Of a stretch of 64,000 bases of DNA, positions 1-10,454 are shown piece by piece. The stretch covers positions 661,009,724 to 661,073,723 of the forward strand of contig NC_057861.1 of NCBI RefSeq assembly GCF_019393635.1, written 5' to 3'. Numbering within the stretch: position 1 is the stretch's first letter; every line of letters begins with the position of its first letter. Origin of the DNA: Dromiciops gliroides (taxonomy: Eukaryota; Chordata; Mammalia; Microbiotheria; Microbiotheriidae). Position numbers and translations under genes: made by a program. The notes below the pieces were generated by a model, which worked only from the letters and a program-made list of their open reading frames with translations, was not told the DNA's origin and did no database searches.

Positions 1-44
1 GGCCACACAGCTGGTGCCTTATCTACTGTGCCACCTACCTGCCC
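1..44 (-). repeat. tRNA-derived SINE, cut by window edge
   Basis: This is the head end of a minus-strand copy of the short marsupial SINE. The block reading ggtgccttatctactgtgcc, then cacctacctgccc, is the reverse complement of the tRNA-like 5' end with its A box. The rest lies outside the window. Confidence 0.75.
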
Positions 45-59
45 TTGTAAAATTACTTG

Positions 60-571
60 TAAAATTAGCTCTTCTCAACCTATTTTCCATGCAAGTTTTT
101 TTTCTGATGAGATATTTCATGTTTTCTTCTATTTTTTCATTCTTTTGACTTTGTTTTATTGTTTCTTGATGTTTTAAGAAGTCTCAGAATCTTCTTGTCC
201 AATTCTATTTTTAGAGTAATTATTTTTTTAGTGAACTTTTGTGCCCCTCTTACCATTTTGCCAATTCTGTTTTTTAAGGTCTTATTTTATTTACTATTTA
301 TCTCTTACATGGTTGAGAAATTTCCGTTTATAATTTTCTTGTACCACTCATTTCTTTTTCCAAGTTTTCCTTTACCACTTTTATCTCTTTAACTCTTCTA
401 GGAATTCTCATCAGATTTATGTATGATTTGTATTCTTTGAAACTGCGTGTAGCTTTTTCATGTTGTTGTATTCTTCTGAGTTTATATCTTGATATTCCTA
501 CCATCATAGTCGTTTTCTTATGGTCAGGTTTTTCTTTTGGTTGTTGTTTGCTCATTTTCCATATTATTTAT
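60..571 (-). mobile_element. LINE-1 ORF1 start region, decayed
   Basis: On the minus strand this T-rich stretch encodes lysine/glutamate-rich segments typical of the N-terminus and coiled coil of LINE-1 ORF1p. The longest open piece is 328-555 (75 codons, beginning MSKQQPKEKPDHKK). Beyond it the frame breaks repeatedly. It continues from the 5' UTR-like segment at 889-1618 across an inserted SINE, so the two form one inverted LINE-1 5' end. Family assignment is from recollection of marsupial LINE-1 sequence. Confidence 0.5.
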
Positions 572-575
572 TGAC

Positions 576-753
576 CTTCTTCTTCTTCTTCTTCTTCTTC
601 TTCTTCTTCTTCTTCTTCTTCTTCTTCTTCTTCTTCTTCTTCTTCTTCTTCTTCTTCTTCTTCTTCTTCTTCTTCTTCTTCTTCTTCTTCTTCTTCTTCT
701 TCTTCTTCTTCTTCTTCTTCTTCTTCTTCTTCTTCTTCTTCTTCTTCTTCTTG
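576..753 (+). repeat. (CTT)n microsatellite, about 59 units
   Basis: This is an almost perfect 178-bp trinucleotide array. It directly abuts the 3' (tail) end of the minus-strand SINE at 754-888. In the SINE's own orientation it is a (GAA/AAG)n tail, so it most likely grew from the A-rich tail. Long poly-Phe, poly-Leu, poly-Lys and poly-Glu reading frames across it are artefacts. Confidence 0.97.
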
Positions 754-888
754 GTGAGGCAATTGGGACTAAGTGATTTGCCCAGAGTCACACAGCTAGT
801 TAGTGTTAAGTGTCTGAGGCCGGATTTGAATTCAGGTCCTCCTGAATCCAGGGCCGGTGCTCTATCCACTGCGCCACCTAGCTGCCCC
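754..888 (-). repeat. tRNA-derived SINE, near full length
   Basis: This is a complete minus-strand copy running from the 3' end (gtgaggcaattggg) to the 5' head (cacctagctgcccc). The caattgcctcac-type 3' end places it in the first of the two short-SINE subfamilies seen here. It interrupts the inverted LINE-1 5' region. Confidence 0.93.
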
Positions 889-1618
889 AACTTTTATCTT
901 TATGTAAAAGTTTGGATCTGCTCATGTGGGTGGGGGGGAGCACTGTTCCAAGTCAAGCCTTTTCTTGTTACTGTTTTCGAGCTAGTTCTGGGAGTCTTTA
1001 AGTTTTTTTGTGCTTTGGGAAATGTGTCTTCACTGCTCTACTGGTCTGTGCTTCCGGTTCTTACCCAGGAAAGGTTCCTGTTCCACTGTAGCCACAAATG
1101 CTAGCACTCTTCTTGGTCCTAGAACTGTGACCAGGGCTGTTGCTTGGTGGATGAAAGATGAAATGAATAAGGAAGCAAAAAGTTGAGCTCCTGGTATTAT
1201 GATGTATTAAGTAATGCCAATTAATTAATTAAGGCATGCCAATTGCCTAACAAATTAGGATGAGTCACTTTCCTATTCCTAATGCCTGGACACAGTGCCT
1301 TGTAATCTTTTTCTGAGCCTTTGTCCAATCCTCTTACCCTCTCTAGGCTGAGAGCTCCAGAAGCTGCTAATACTGTTACAGCCACCTCCAAGGCCTACTG
1401 CTAATGCTGCTGCTACATGTGATCTGGGCTGGCTCCCATCCCAGTGTCATAGACTTCTCCTTTAGACCTCCTAATTTGTCTTTGGCTAAAAAAAGTCTCA
1501 TGCCAAAATTTTGTTGGCGATGCTGCTCCAGATTTGATGCATTATTTTCAAGTTTTTTGGAGAGGAATGTTAGGTGAGTTCAGTTGGGTTGCTGCCTCTA
1601 CTCCACCATCTTTTCTAC
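889..1618 (-). mobile_element. LINE-1 5' UTR-like segment
   Basis: Read on the minus strand, this begins with gatggtggagtagaggcagc at about 1613, the usual start of marsupial/mammalian LINE-1 5' UTRs. It then shows the GC-richer leader texture (repeated 'actgtgaccagggctg' blocks). Presence of a 5' terminus is notable because the other LINE-1 pieces here are 3' ends. Assignment rests on remembered LINE-1 leaders. Confidence 0.5.
1603..1614 (-). promoter_or_regulatory. YY1-like site at LINE-1 5' end
   Basis: The minus strand reads AAAAGATGGTGG, close to the YY1 core (AAGATGGCGG) found at LINE-1 5' termini, where it sets the transcription start. One base has changed from GCGG to GTGG, as expected for CpG decay. 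Confidence 0.35.
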
Positions 1619-2488
1619 TATATTATTCTTAAATAAAACATTCCAAATATGTATGTCTAAGGGACAAAGAAAGAGACAGGCATTTGTGCAAACAGAGACA
1701 GGGAGATGGAGCTACAAGAGGCAACATTACTTCCTAAATTTTCATTATGTTATTGAAGTGGGGATGGTTTGCTTCACAGCGACTTTGCTTTGAAAAAACT
1801 AAGTCATTTTTATATGTTTATTGTAGTGGCATAATTAAGATAGCAACATAAATCACTGTTCTCAAATTTATAGTACGTAGTTGTTAAAAAATAAAATCTG
1901 CCACTATCTCAGAATTCTTAAAAAAATGTACATTAAGGTTATATTAGGTTGTAGAGAATCACAGATCTTTGATGCACTGGTCTACCAGATAAATCACATT
2001 AAATAGTTATTACTTTTTTTTAAAGGAAATTCTGACTAAATGTGAGCCAATTAACCTAGTAATTAAAATGAGATTTAAATCAAGGCCACCCTAACTATTA
2101 CTGACATATATACATCAAGTGTATCATCCATATGACACCCACATATGTAGATTAATGTTGCCATGAGAAGGGTTAAGTTTCTGACACTGGAATATGGGAT
2201 TCTCACCATGGTCCTAATGAGATGTTTCAGTGACCAAACTAAAATCCTCACTTCTGTGGTCCTTCTCACAGTTTGCCTTCAAAGGGCCTTTGGTGATGAT
2301 GCCTTTGTCTTTTTGCCACATCCAGGAACTGTGATAGTCACAATGGCCCATCCCTTCATAAACTTTACCCCACCCCCCAGGTCAATGGGGTTGTTTATAT
2401 GTATAATGGAATAGACATCACATGGTAGTAATTCAAGTCCCAACTCTATGTACTTGTTAATAAAAATAACTTTTAAAAATATAATACT
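1619..2488. other. Unassigned AT-rich sequence
   Basis: No gene, RNA or named repeat was recognised. Open frames here are short and show no family features. Confidence 0.5.
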
Positions 2489-2667
2489 GGGGCAGCTAGG
2501 TGGCGCAGTAGATAGAGCACTGGCCCTGGAGTCAGGAGGACCTGCGTTCAAATCCAGCTTCAGACACTTGACACTTACTAGCTGTGTGACCCTGTGCAAG
2601 TCACTTAACCCCAATTGCCTCACAAAACAAAACAAAACAAAAACCCCAAACAACAAAAAACCAACTC
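2489..2667 (+). repeat. tRNA-derived SINE with (CAAAA)n tail
   Basis: This is a full-length copy starting ggggcagctaggtggcgcag with intact A-box sequence, ending ccccaattgcctcac at about 2623. It is followed by a CAAAA-rich tail. Confidence 0.95.
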
Positions 2668-2876
2668 CTTTGTGGCTTGCAAAACCCTTTACATAATCCT
2701 GGTGAGGTGCCATGGCTATCATCTACATTTTCCATATGAGGAAACTAAGACTTAAAGAAGCCAAATGACATCCTCATGGTCACAGAACTAGTAAACATAA
2801 ATGGCAAGATTTGAACTCAGGTCTCTTCTGATCCAAGGTTTAACACTTTTTGGTAACACACCATCTCTTATGCTGG
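2668..2876 (-). repeat. MIR/THER-type SINE
   Basis: This is a worn minus-strand MIR-like element. It contains attttccatatgaggaaac and then 'ggtcacagaactagtaaa', which matches the conserved core and the antisense 'cacacagctagtaag' block, and it ends near the tRNA-like head. Confidence 0.7.
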
Positions 2877-3984
2877 CTAAGGCTTATAACCAGTCTAATA
2901 CCTAGTCACTGCTATGTCTCCAGTATCTGTAGAACAGTCCTGGTATATCAGTATTCCAAATAAATCTGGTGGCCAAGTCCTTGATTTATCCACTGTGAAG
3001 AATGTTATAGGAAATAGCACTGTGGTTTAGAATCACTTTATTTTCCTCTTCCTGCATTTTGTTGATCAGAAAGATAACTTCTCTTGGCTTTCTCTCTTGT
3101 AGAAATGCTTTTACATCTTTGGACAAATTTCAAAATTCTCTTTAATCTTTACTCATTGAACCCAACTCTCATCTTGAGAAGCTGACATGAAAATTATTAG
3201 TTTCACTGCATGAGTTACTTGTGAACAGGTACACTTTTTCAAACTCAGAATTAAGTGGAATGTGAAGCTGGCAGAGCAGGAAAGAGAGAGAGGCCAGGCA
3301 TGGGGATGTATACATTAACTATCTGTTGCAGCAATCCTCCTGGTCTGAAGCTGGTGAGCTCCACCTAGAGGCTATAGAATGATGTTAGCTATTGGTAGTC
3401 AAGGGAAGATTTATTTCTGTGAAAATAGAGGAGGACACTCCTGAGGTCACTGGGAAAGCCTTCAAGTCAGCAAATCTTTGAGACAAGCACAGGAGCAAAC
3501 AAATCTATGCTGCTGGGACACAACACCATGAGAGCCCTTCTCCATCTTTATTTACTTGTTCTGAATAGAGAATCTGCTAGGTTTTAAAGCAGGGAAAGTT
3601 CCTACCATACCACACCTGGGAGATCTCTCATCATATTTGCTTTTTAAAAATTATGGAAATTATTTTAAATTCAGAAACTTTAACATGTGGAAATTTACAA
3701 AAATAATGAAGCAGAAGAAAGTAGAAAGTGACCCAAAATTGATATTAATTTTTTTCTTCTCTTGTATATTTGTTGAATCATTTTTTTGAATTGCAATAAT
3801 TATTTAACTTCTCTGCCCAATTACTAAAGTCATGGAAAGAATAGTCAATATTTAGGAATTCAAACTAGTATGAACTATAAAGGACTCCTGAGTTATAAAA
3901 ATGTATAAATTCTAAAATACTTCATAAAAATACAGTTTTGATATTTGAGCTCTATCTACCAATACACCCGAATTACGTTACCAT
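2877..3984. other. Unassigned sequence
   Basis: No recognisable gene or repeat was found. Composition is AT-rich with no long open frame. Confidence 0.45.
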
Positions 3985-4090
3985 ATAGGAATGACCAGTT
4001 TGGCAGAAATGAAATTTAAACTAACATCTTATACCATGTGTCACAATAAGCTCAAAATAGATATGGGGCCTGAAAATGAAAGGTAATGCT
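3985..4090 (+). mobile_element. LINE-1 ORF2 fragment (tentative)
   Basis: The segment around 'cttataccatgtgtcacaat' then 'aagctcaaaatagatat' resembles the LINE-1 ORF2 stretch encoding a Lys-Leu/Ile-Lys-x-Asp sequence after a Tyr-rich block. It is too short and diverged for certainty. Confidence 0.35.
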
Positions 4091-4121
4091 ATTTTTTTAA
4101 AGAAGAGAACCAGACCTGGTA

Positions 4122-4226
4122 TCTTCTTCTTCTTCTTCTTCTTCTTCTTCTTCTTCTTCTTCTTCTTCTTCTTCTTCTTCTTCTTCTTCTTCTTCTTCTT
4201 CTTCTTCTTCTTCTTCTTCTTCTTCT
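4122..4226 (+). repeat. (CTT)n microsatellite, about 35 units
   Basis: This is a pure CTT/TTC array of about 105 bp. Unlike the array at 576-753 it has no SINE next to it. The poly-Arg frame across it on the minus strand is an artefact. Confidence 0.97.
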
Positions 4227-4229
4227 TTT

Positions 4230-5377
4230 TAACCTAATGTATGATAAAAGAAACCACAAAAGAAAGTGTAACAATGGCTACTCTGGTCATCACTGTCTGA
4301 GGACCAAATATGTTACATTTTACCCCTCCCCCAGAGTTCCCTGGGGACCTTTACAGACTCGGGAGGGGTTCTCATCTCTGTCCTTGGCTCAAGCCCCCGC
4401 TGATTATTCTTCCAGTTTTAGGGATCCTATAAGTAACCACCCTGAGTATATTTGTTCTCCTAAGTTTGGAGACCATGATCTCTGTGGATTGGATATGTAT
4501 GGGGGGAACAGCAGAGCATGATGCTTGATATGTAGCTTGGTTGGATGGAAAATAATTTCCATGTTTTCCTTTATTGAGCATATCAATGTTTATTTTTTCC
4601 TTATGGGTTTAACTTTTATTTAGAATTGCCAGAAGTAGAATGAAGAAAGAAAAAAAAGTGTTGCAAATTACAAATAGCCTAACAATGGAAAATTATTAAA
4701 ACAGGAGAGCTTTCTATCTATAATATAACTAGAATGTTCTAGTTTTTTCTAGTCAATTACTATATGGGCAATTATTCTTGATTCTATAACTATTGGATTG
4801 AGTTAGTGGTCTAGTTATTTCAGCTATAATTTCAAAGTAATATAATTTTTCTTTACCTTTAAGACTATTATTCTTCTTCTTTACCTCCACTATCCTAGGA
4901 ATAATTTTAGTGATCTGTCAGAGTTTCCATGCTGCAAGATTTCATTTTCTAACCCATACTATATTTCTGGTCTCCTCCTTCCTCTAACTTCTTATTTCCC
5001 CACTCCAAACTTCACAACCAACCTTTTTCATTCTTTTAAGCTTCAGATCTTATCTATTCTGTGAGCCATTACTTATCCTGGTTGTAGGGTTCCCCCTGGA
5101 AAATCAAAGAGGGATTTTATATATCCAAAAGTTGGGTTCCTAAAATTTCAGTAGCCATGAGGGATGCAGGGTCTTTCTGATCAGGTATACAAAGAATCTC
5201 AAAAGGAAGGGGAGAGCAAGAGTTATAGGAACACTTAGAACAAGAGGCTGGTGAGCTGATATGGTCATTTTAATTTTATTATCTTTAGCTATAAGAATTA
5301 CATTCATCCCTTTCATTTATTTTCTTCTAGTTATTTTATTATTTTATGAGCTTTTGGGTGTATTTTGGGTAGTATTT
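4230..5377. other. Unassigned sequence
   Basis: Nothing definite was seen. 4320-4520 is somewhat more GC-rich and of higher complexity than its surroundings but has no recognisable coding content. Confidence 0.45.
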
Positions 5378-5408
5378 GAATGAATGAATGAATGAATGAA
5401 TGAATGAA
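5378..5408 (+). repeat. (GAAT)n microsatellite
   Basis: This is seven to eight tandem GAAT units, just ahead of a minus-strand L2 3' end. Confidence 0.9.
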
Positions 5409-5620
5409 GTAGTTATTAAGATCTTACTATGGACCAAGAAATATACAAAACTGTAGGGATACAAGTACAAGAGTGAGAAGTGTTAAACATTCTATCCACA
5501 ATGCTCTATGAAGCCACGGAATCCATTTGAATTTGAATTTGACACCATTAGTGAAAATTTTTTTCTGCCTTCAGACTTTAAATTCTAATAGAGCTAGAGA
5601 ACACACATTAAGGAATCGTG
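5405..5620 (-). mobile_element. LINE-2 3' end, decayed
   Basis: The run 'agtagttattaagatctt', 'actatggacc' is the reverse complement of the L2 3' terminus (the 'tgcctggcacatagtagg' region). The 'gactttaaattctaatagagc' segment fits the next part of the L2 3' UTR. It is strongly diverged. Confidence 0.45.
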
Positions 5621-6807
5621 GCCAGGGATTCAGGATGAGAGGAGTCATAAGGGAGAAGATTGACATATACCTTTCTTGGGGCAATGGTGATTTTATTTTG
5701 ATTATCATCCAGGGACAGGAAGGAAGGGAGAGGGGAATTGCAAAAATAAAGCCAGGGAGTAAGAAGTAAAGTAAAGCATAGACCCTGGTGTCTACCTGTA
5801 ATAATGGACCCAGGGAGGAACTGCCCAATGGGACAGAGGAGGATGGTAGCATTTCTGTAGCTGAAAGAATTAATACCTTCAGAGCATGATCTCTATTCCT
5901 AGATTAGGGGACATGACATCTGTTGAGAAGAAAACCAGAAAGTAATGAGTATTTGGTTTGATGGGAGAAGAGGTGCCCTGGGAAAGTCCTTACCCTTCTA
6001 CCTTCTAAGAAGTCCCTACTTAACAATTAAAGATATAACAAAATAACTTGGGCTCTCCCAGATGGTAGTGGCTTCCCTGTCACTGGGGATTTTCAGATGG
6101 AAACTGACTGGTCAATTTCTGAGATGTTATCTAAGAGAATCATGTTCAAGTACAGTTATTGTACACAGTCTTCAGGGTCCCTTCTCACTCTGAAATCATG
6201 GTTCTAGGCATCCTAAGGAACTCTTGCTTCTCTTGCCAAAACTTATTCCTTCCCCTGACCCCTCCTCACACACTCTATTCAGGAAAAGTACAAGAAAATA
6301 GTTTCCTTCACAATCACTTGTAATGAAAATGCTAAATTGCCCTTTGAAAGAGTCCAACCTTGCTTCTAGATTGATAATTAAACAATGCTGGCCATCAGAT
6401 AAATCTCTCTTTTGACCACATAAGTCAAGCTGTGCTTATAAAATGTTTTACTTTTGAAGTGTATTCAAATGTTGGTCATATTTGGTTTGGGAATTGATGA
6501 GTCAACTAGACAGCATCATGGTACCAGTAAGTGTAGAAAATGGGACTTTAAATAATCATAGTAATCTTACTTCCTCCATAGCCAAGTCTAATAGGACCTT
6601 TTAAATTCAATCAGGATGCAGCATTGTCTCATATTTCTGGTAAACTTTATGTATAAGTGGGAGAAGAGAGGTTATGATGGAGTTACAGTTCCTAGAAATA
6701 AAAAAGAAAGCAATTGTCTAGTCTATTGATGTATCATTATTTTGTCTTTCTACAGAAGATGTTTTCCCTTGCTTTCCAAGTGCATTTTTTTTACCACATC
6801 CTTCAGA
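5621..6807. other. Unassigned sequence
   Basis: No recognisable gene or repeat. An overlapping pair of open frames near 5527-5852 shows no protein-family features. Confidence 0.45.
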
Positions 6808-7040
6808 GACAGCTTGATGGTGCACTGGATGGAGCACTTGGCCTGGAGTTAGGAAGACCTGAATTAACATCCCAATCTCAGACACTGTAACCCAGGCAAG
6901 TCATTTACCTGCTGTTTGCCTTGATTTCCTTATTTACGAAATAGAGCTAATAATAGCTCCTACCTTCTTGCATTATGAGGATCAAATGAGATAATTTTTG
7001 TAAAATACACAGGATCTTATGCATAGTAGGCACTTAATTT
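6808..7040 (+). repeat. MIR/THER-type SINE, near full length
   Basis: This has a tRNA-like head (gatggtgcactggatggagc), a MIR-like core (gcaagtcatttacctg) and a 3' end (gatcaaatgagataat, then catagtaggcacttaat) shared with L2. Confidence 0.8.
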
Positions 7041-7144
7041 GTTTCTTTTCTCCTTTCTTTTCTTGTTTCCTTCCTTTCCTTTTTCCTACCACACACTCCT
7101 TTGTTGAACTCTTCTTCTTCAGATATATAAAAATGGAAAACATT
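7041..7144. other. Pyrimidine-rich spacer
   Basis: A T/C-rich stretch (7040-7085), then unassigned sequence between the MIR and the L2. Confidence 0.4.
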
Positions 7145-8005
7145 ATGATTAAGCAATCAAGCAATAAGCATATTAAGTAATAACTAATTGCTAGACCCTG
7201 ACCTAGGCAGTGGATGACAAACACAGCACAAAGGCACAAAATTTATCCCTTCTCACAAGGAGCTTACATTTTAAAGAGGGAGAGAAGCACACATGTACAC
7301 ATACACAATATAAGCATAAAATTAATAAATAAAAATTGATGCAAAGTAGTTAATTACTAGGTAGTTTGGGGAAAAGGGAACTAGCAGTTGAGAGAGCTTT
7401 TGGAAGACAAGTTTGGTTGACTTACAGTGTGGGATCAGAAGCAAGGTCTATTAAGGCTGGATTTGTTGGCACCATGGTGTGTAGAACTACTGGAGTTGAT
7501 TGAGATGGAGAGTCACATGATCAGATCTTCAGTAATGAAAATTGCTCTTGCAGCACTGTGTAGAATAGACTACAGTGTTAAGAAACTTGAACCAGAGGGG
7601 AAATTTGAGACCACTGTAATTATCTAGGTGAGATAGAATGAGAGCAAAAACTAAGGTGCTGTGTGAATGGAGACAAGGGGTCAGATCAGAGAGATGTTGT
7701 AGGGGAAAAAAAGGTAAGATTTGCCAACTTTTTGTCTATGTGGGGTAAGGGGAAGAGAAGTATCAGGGATAATGGAGAGTTATGAATTTGCAATGCTGAA
7801 AGAATTGTACTTAATACAACAGAAATAGAGACATTTGAATAAGGGGTGAGTTTGGGATGAAATATAGAGTTCAGTTTGGAACATGTTGAGTTGGAATTAT
7901 CTCTGGAATATCCAGTTCAATATATCTGATTGACAAATTGAAATATGAGATTTCAAAGAGACTCAGGATGGATATATAGGTCTGTGAATCATCTGAATAA
8001 GGAGA
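7145..8005 (-). mobile_element. LINE-2, long minus-strand fragment
   Basis: The 3' end is near 7145 and the element reads leftward. Segments such as 'aaggagcttacattttaa' and 'gttcagtttggaacatgttg', plus 'tatccagttcaatatatctg', are reverse complements of the L2 region encoding the end of the reverse transcriptase and its 3' UTR. The same region is seen in sense orientation at 55500-56400. Frame is lost throughout. Confidence 0.75.
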
Positions 8006-8132
8006 GTTCTGATTGGTCTCTGTGTGGTCACATGGCTGTGTGTGGAGGCATGGGGGAAGTGGGAAGAGAAACAAACAAACAAAAAATCCTGCTTAAGAGT
8101 GCTGGGATTAAAAAAAAGAAAAAGAAAAAAGG

Positions 8133-8265
8133 TGGCAGCTAGGTGGCATGGTGGATAAAGCACTGGCCCTGGATTCAGGAGGACCTGAGTTCAAATCTGG
8201 ATTCAGACATTTGACACTTAATAGCTGTGTGACTGGGCAAGTCACTTATCCCTCATTGCCCCACC
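8133..8265 (+). repeat. tRNA-derived SINE
   Basis: A full-length SINE body with head ggcagctaggtggcatggtgg and 3' end cctcattgccccacc (second subfamily). The insertion is bounded by a perfect 15-bp TSD (8095-8109 and 8369-8383), but 23 bp of A-rich sequence lies between the left TSD and the SINE head. Confidence 0.93.
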
Positions 8266-8268
8266 AAA

Positions 8269-8356
<88 letters not shown>

Positions 8357-8371
8357 AAAGAAAAGAAAAAG
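8266..8371 (+). repeat. (GAAA)n SINE-tail microsatellite
   Basis: About 25 GAAA units form the tail of the SINE at 8133-8265 and run up to the right TSD. Confidence 0.97.
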
Positions 8372-8534
8372 AGTGCTGGGATTCCTGGACTCTTTTGGCC
8401 TTAGTCTGAGTTTAGCATACCAGGAAAACTGAACCCACAAAATAACTATAGTGTTTTGTTCTAATGAGAGATGTATTTAATGAAGAATATCAGAATAAAA
8501 ACTCAGTAAGAATCTTTCATTCAGTAATGAAAAT

Positions 8535-8755
8535 ATTAGGCTACTAGGGTGCTTAGAAAATAGAACGCTCGTTTGAGAATTATGAATACCTAAGTTCAAA
8601 TCCTGCCTCCTCTACTTACTTGCTATGTGAACCTGGATAACTCTCTGATACTTTCATTAGATATTCTTTGTTCTTTGTATTTGCATCCCTAGAACCTAGC
8701 ATTATGCCTGGCACATAGCAAGTGCTTCATAAACACTTGTTAATTGGTGGATTCA
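8535..8755 (+). repeat. MIR-type head followed by L2-type 3' end
   Basis: 'cctaagttcaaatcctgcct' is a degenerate B-box region. The segment ends with 'attatgcctggcacatagc' and 'aagtgcttcataaacacttg', the L2/MIR shared terminus. Confidence 0.65.
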
Positions 8756-8884
8756 CTTAAACTTCCTGTTAGTGATTATTTCAGTTAAATTGTAATCAGT
8801 AATAGTAATAATAACTAAAATATAAATATTGTTTTAAAAATTGTTAACAGTTTTACAGTATTTATTTTAAACTTTAAAACAATC

Positions 8885-9030
8885 TCGTTAAGTAGCTGAT
8901 ATTGTCTCTGTTTTACAGGTGAAAAAAATGAGGCTGAGAAGTTTAAGTGACTTATTTAGGGTCACACAGCTAGCTAGTAAATGTTTGGGGCAAGAATTGA
9001 ACAGAGGTCTTCCTTCATCTGTAACTCCAG
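8885..9030 (-). repeat. MIR-type SINE
   Basis: Minus-strand MIR with 'tgttttacaggtgaaaaaaa' and 'gggtcacacagctagctagt', ending in a B-box-like region. Confidence 0.75.
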
Positions 9031-9059
9031 TTTTAGTCATTGTGTATATTGGTCACCTG

Positions 9060-9290
9060 GCTCTTCTTATTTTACTATATAACTATTCATATTCATACAG
9101 ATCTTGCTAAATTTTTCTGAAACTATCATATTTATAATTTCTTATTACACAATAATATTCCATTTCATTAATATACCATGCAGTTGTTTTTTCAACTATT
9201 CCCCAAATGATGAGCACCTGCCTTGTTTACAATTCTTTGCTACCAAAGAGTTGCTGTGAATATTTTAGTATAAATTGAACGTTTAATGAT
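9060..9290 (-). mobile_element. LINE-1 ORF2 C-terminal fragment
   Basis: The minus-strand translation gives disrupted pieces of the conserved ORF2 tail (Lys-Ile-Phe-x-Ala-x-Leu, then a His-x-Leu-Gly-x-Ser block and Gly-Ile-Leu-Leu-Cys). These are collinear with the better copy at 37430-37570. Several substitutions and frame breaks are present. Confidence 0.7.
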
Positions 9291-9407
9291 ATCTAGAATA
9301 GTTAGGCTAGTAGAGCTTCAGTGGGCCAGCCTTTCCACTTTTCCTTACTTATTGTTTATTACTTATTGTTTCTATCCATTGCTAATTTGCAATCACTGAT
9401 ATAATCT

Positions 9408-9551
9408 TTTTTTTTTTTGCAGGTCAATGAGGGTAAGTGACTTGCCCAGGGTCACACAGCTAATATGCGTCAAGTGTCTGAGGCCGAATTTGAATTCAGG
9501 TCCTCCTAAATCCAGGGCCAGTGCTTTATCCACTGTACCACCTAGCTGTCC
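9408..9551 (-). repeat. tRNA-derived SINE with poly-T (tail) side
   Basis: The copy starts after a T-run at 9409-9418 and reads 'gtcacacagctaatatgcgt' through 'caccta' and 'gctgtccc'. It belongs to the second short subfamily. Confidence 0.93.
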
Positions 9552-9599
9552 CACTACAATCTTTCTTATGCATAAATCTCATCATTAAACTCTTATGAT

Positions 9600-9990
9600 C
9601 TAAAATCTAAAGTGGATCCTTGTTGTCTACTGAGTAAAATATTAACTCTTCTGTCTGACATTCAAGGACTCTACAACCTATTGTTACCCTGCCTTTCCAA
9701 TCTTGGCACAGATAAATCACATCTTCATACTCTACACTCAAGACAAACTGGACAACTCTCCACCCACCACAACCACCTCCAACCCAAACCTCCGGACACA
9801 TAAAGCATTCCTAGACCTCAATGCCTTTTCTCAAGTTGTTATGCCTTCAATTTTCTTCATCTTAAGTAAGTCTATTTTAAAACCTAATTCCATTGTTCCT
9901 CCAAGAAGCATGCCTTGACTTGTCTACTCATTAATGACCATCCCCTAAGACTCCACATTGCCCACTCCCCTTTTCAAACACTCATTAATT
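9600..9990 (+). mobile_element. LINE-2 fragment (sense)
   Basis: The block 'tctgacattcaaggactcta', 'caacctattgttaccctgcc' corresponds to the C-terminal coding/3' region of L2, as in the better copy at 55990-56060. Strongly decayed. Confidence 0.5.
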
Positions 9991-10051
9991 CATTTAACAC
10001 ATGTATATGCATGTCCATGTCTATGTATTTGTATCTATATCCATATTTTCT

Positions 10052-10126
10052 TTGTCTCTCTCTCTATACACATATATTAATTGAAAGAGGGGCAAAGGAA
10101 AGGGAGAGAGAGAGAAAGAGAGACTA
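10052..10126 (+). repeat. CT-rich then GA-rich low-complexity pair
   Basis: A (CT)n tract is followed about 25 bases later by a purine (GA)n tract. The two could pair as a hairpin but look like ordinary low-complexity DNA. Confidence 0.8.
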
Positions 10127-10144
10127 TTATAGATAGCTTTATTT

Positions 10145-10215
10145 TTTTTATCTGGTTTGTAGCTACTGTGGATCAAGCACTGTGCTGAGCACTACAGATA
10201 CAAAGAAAAGAGTAG
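10145..10215 (-). mobile_element. LINE-2 3' end
   Basis: 'gatcaagcactgtgctgagc' followed by 'actacagatacaaagaaaag' is the antisense L2 3' terminus. Confidence 0.6.
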
Positions 10216-10454
10216 ATATTTGTTGAATTGCTGTACTGTTTTGTATTGCTTTTTATAAGCACCATGACAAGATAGTAAAGGAAATAGAGGTAGATTTTTT
10301 AATGCATGTCCCCTCCTTAAGCACTTTAGCAATTTTGTCAAGGTATACATTCATTCCCAAATGGATCCTTCCAATCTCATAGCAGATAACTAAGTCCAAG
10401 ACTCATCCAAAGCATGGAAAAGAAAACTGAAAAAAAAAACATTTAGCTTTGTTG

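Noticed and set aside
520..1104. Long open frames of poly-Phe, poly-Leu, poly-Lys or poly-Glu across 576-753
   Set aside because: They are translations of the CTT microsatellite and the adjoining antisense SINE, not genes.
2489..2623. Possible tRNA genes at SINE heads (A and B boxes present)
   Set aside because: The heads do not fold into a complete tRNA and are followed by SINE bodies, tails and TSDs. They are retroposon promoters, not tRNA genes.
2279..2722. 147-codon minus-strand frame containing VRQLGLSDLHRVTQLVSVKC
   Set aside because: It is the antisense translation of the tRNA-derived SINE. The same peptide recurs at 13238-13471, 34743-35030 and 61361-61624, all over SINEs.
7145..8005. 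Initially taken as a separate unnamed repeat family shared with 17465-17960 and 28005-28145
   Set aside because: These are the reverse complement of LINE-2 3' sequence seen in sense at 55127-56456, so they are antisense L2.
8266..8371. CRISPR-like tandem repetition
   Set aside because: Units are 2-4 bp with no spacers. These are eukaryotic microsatellites.
10052..10126. CT tract facing a GA tract as a functional hairpin
   Set aside because: Pairing is possible but imperfect and common for low-complexity DNA. No other sign of a structured RNA.
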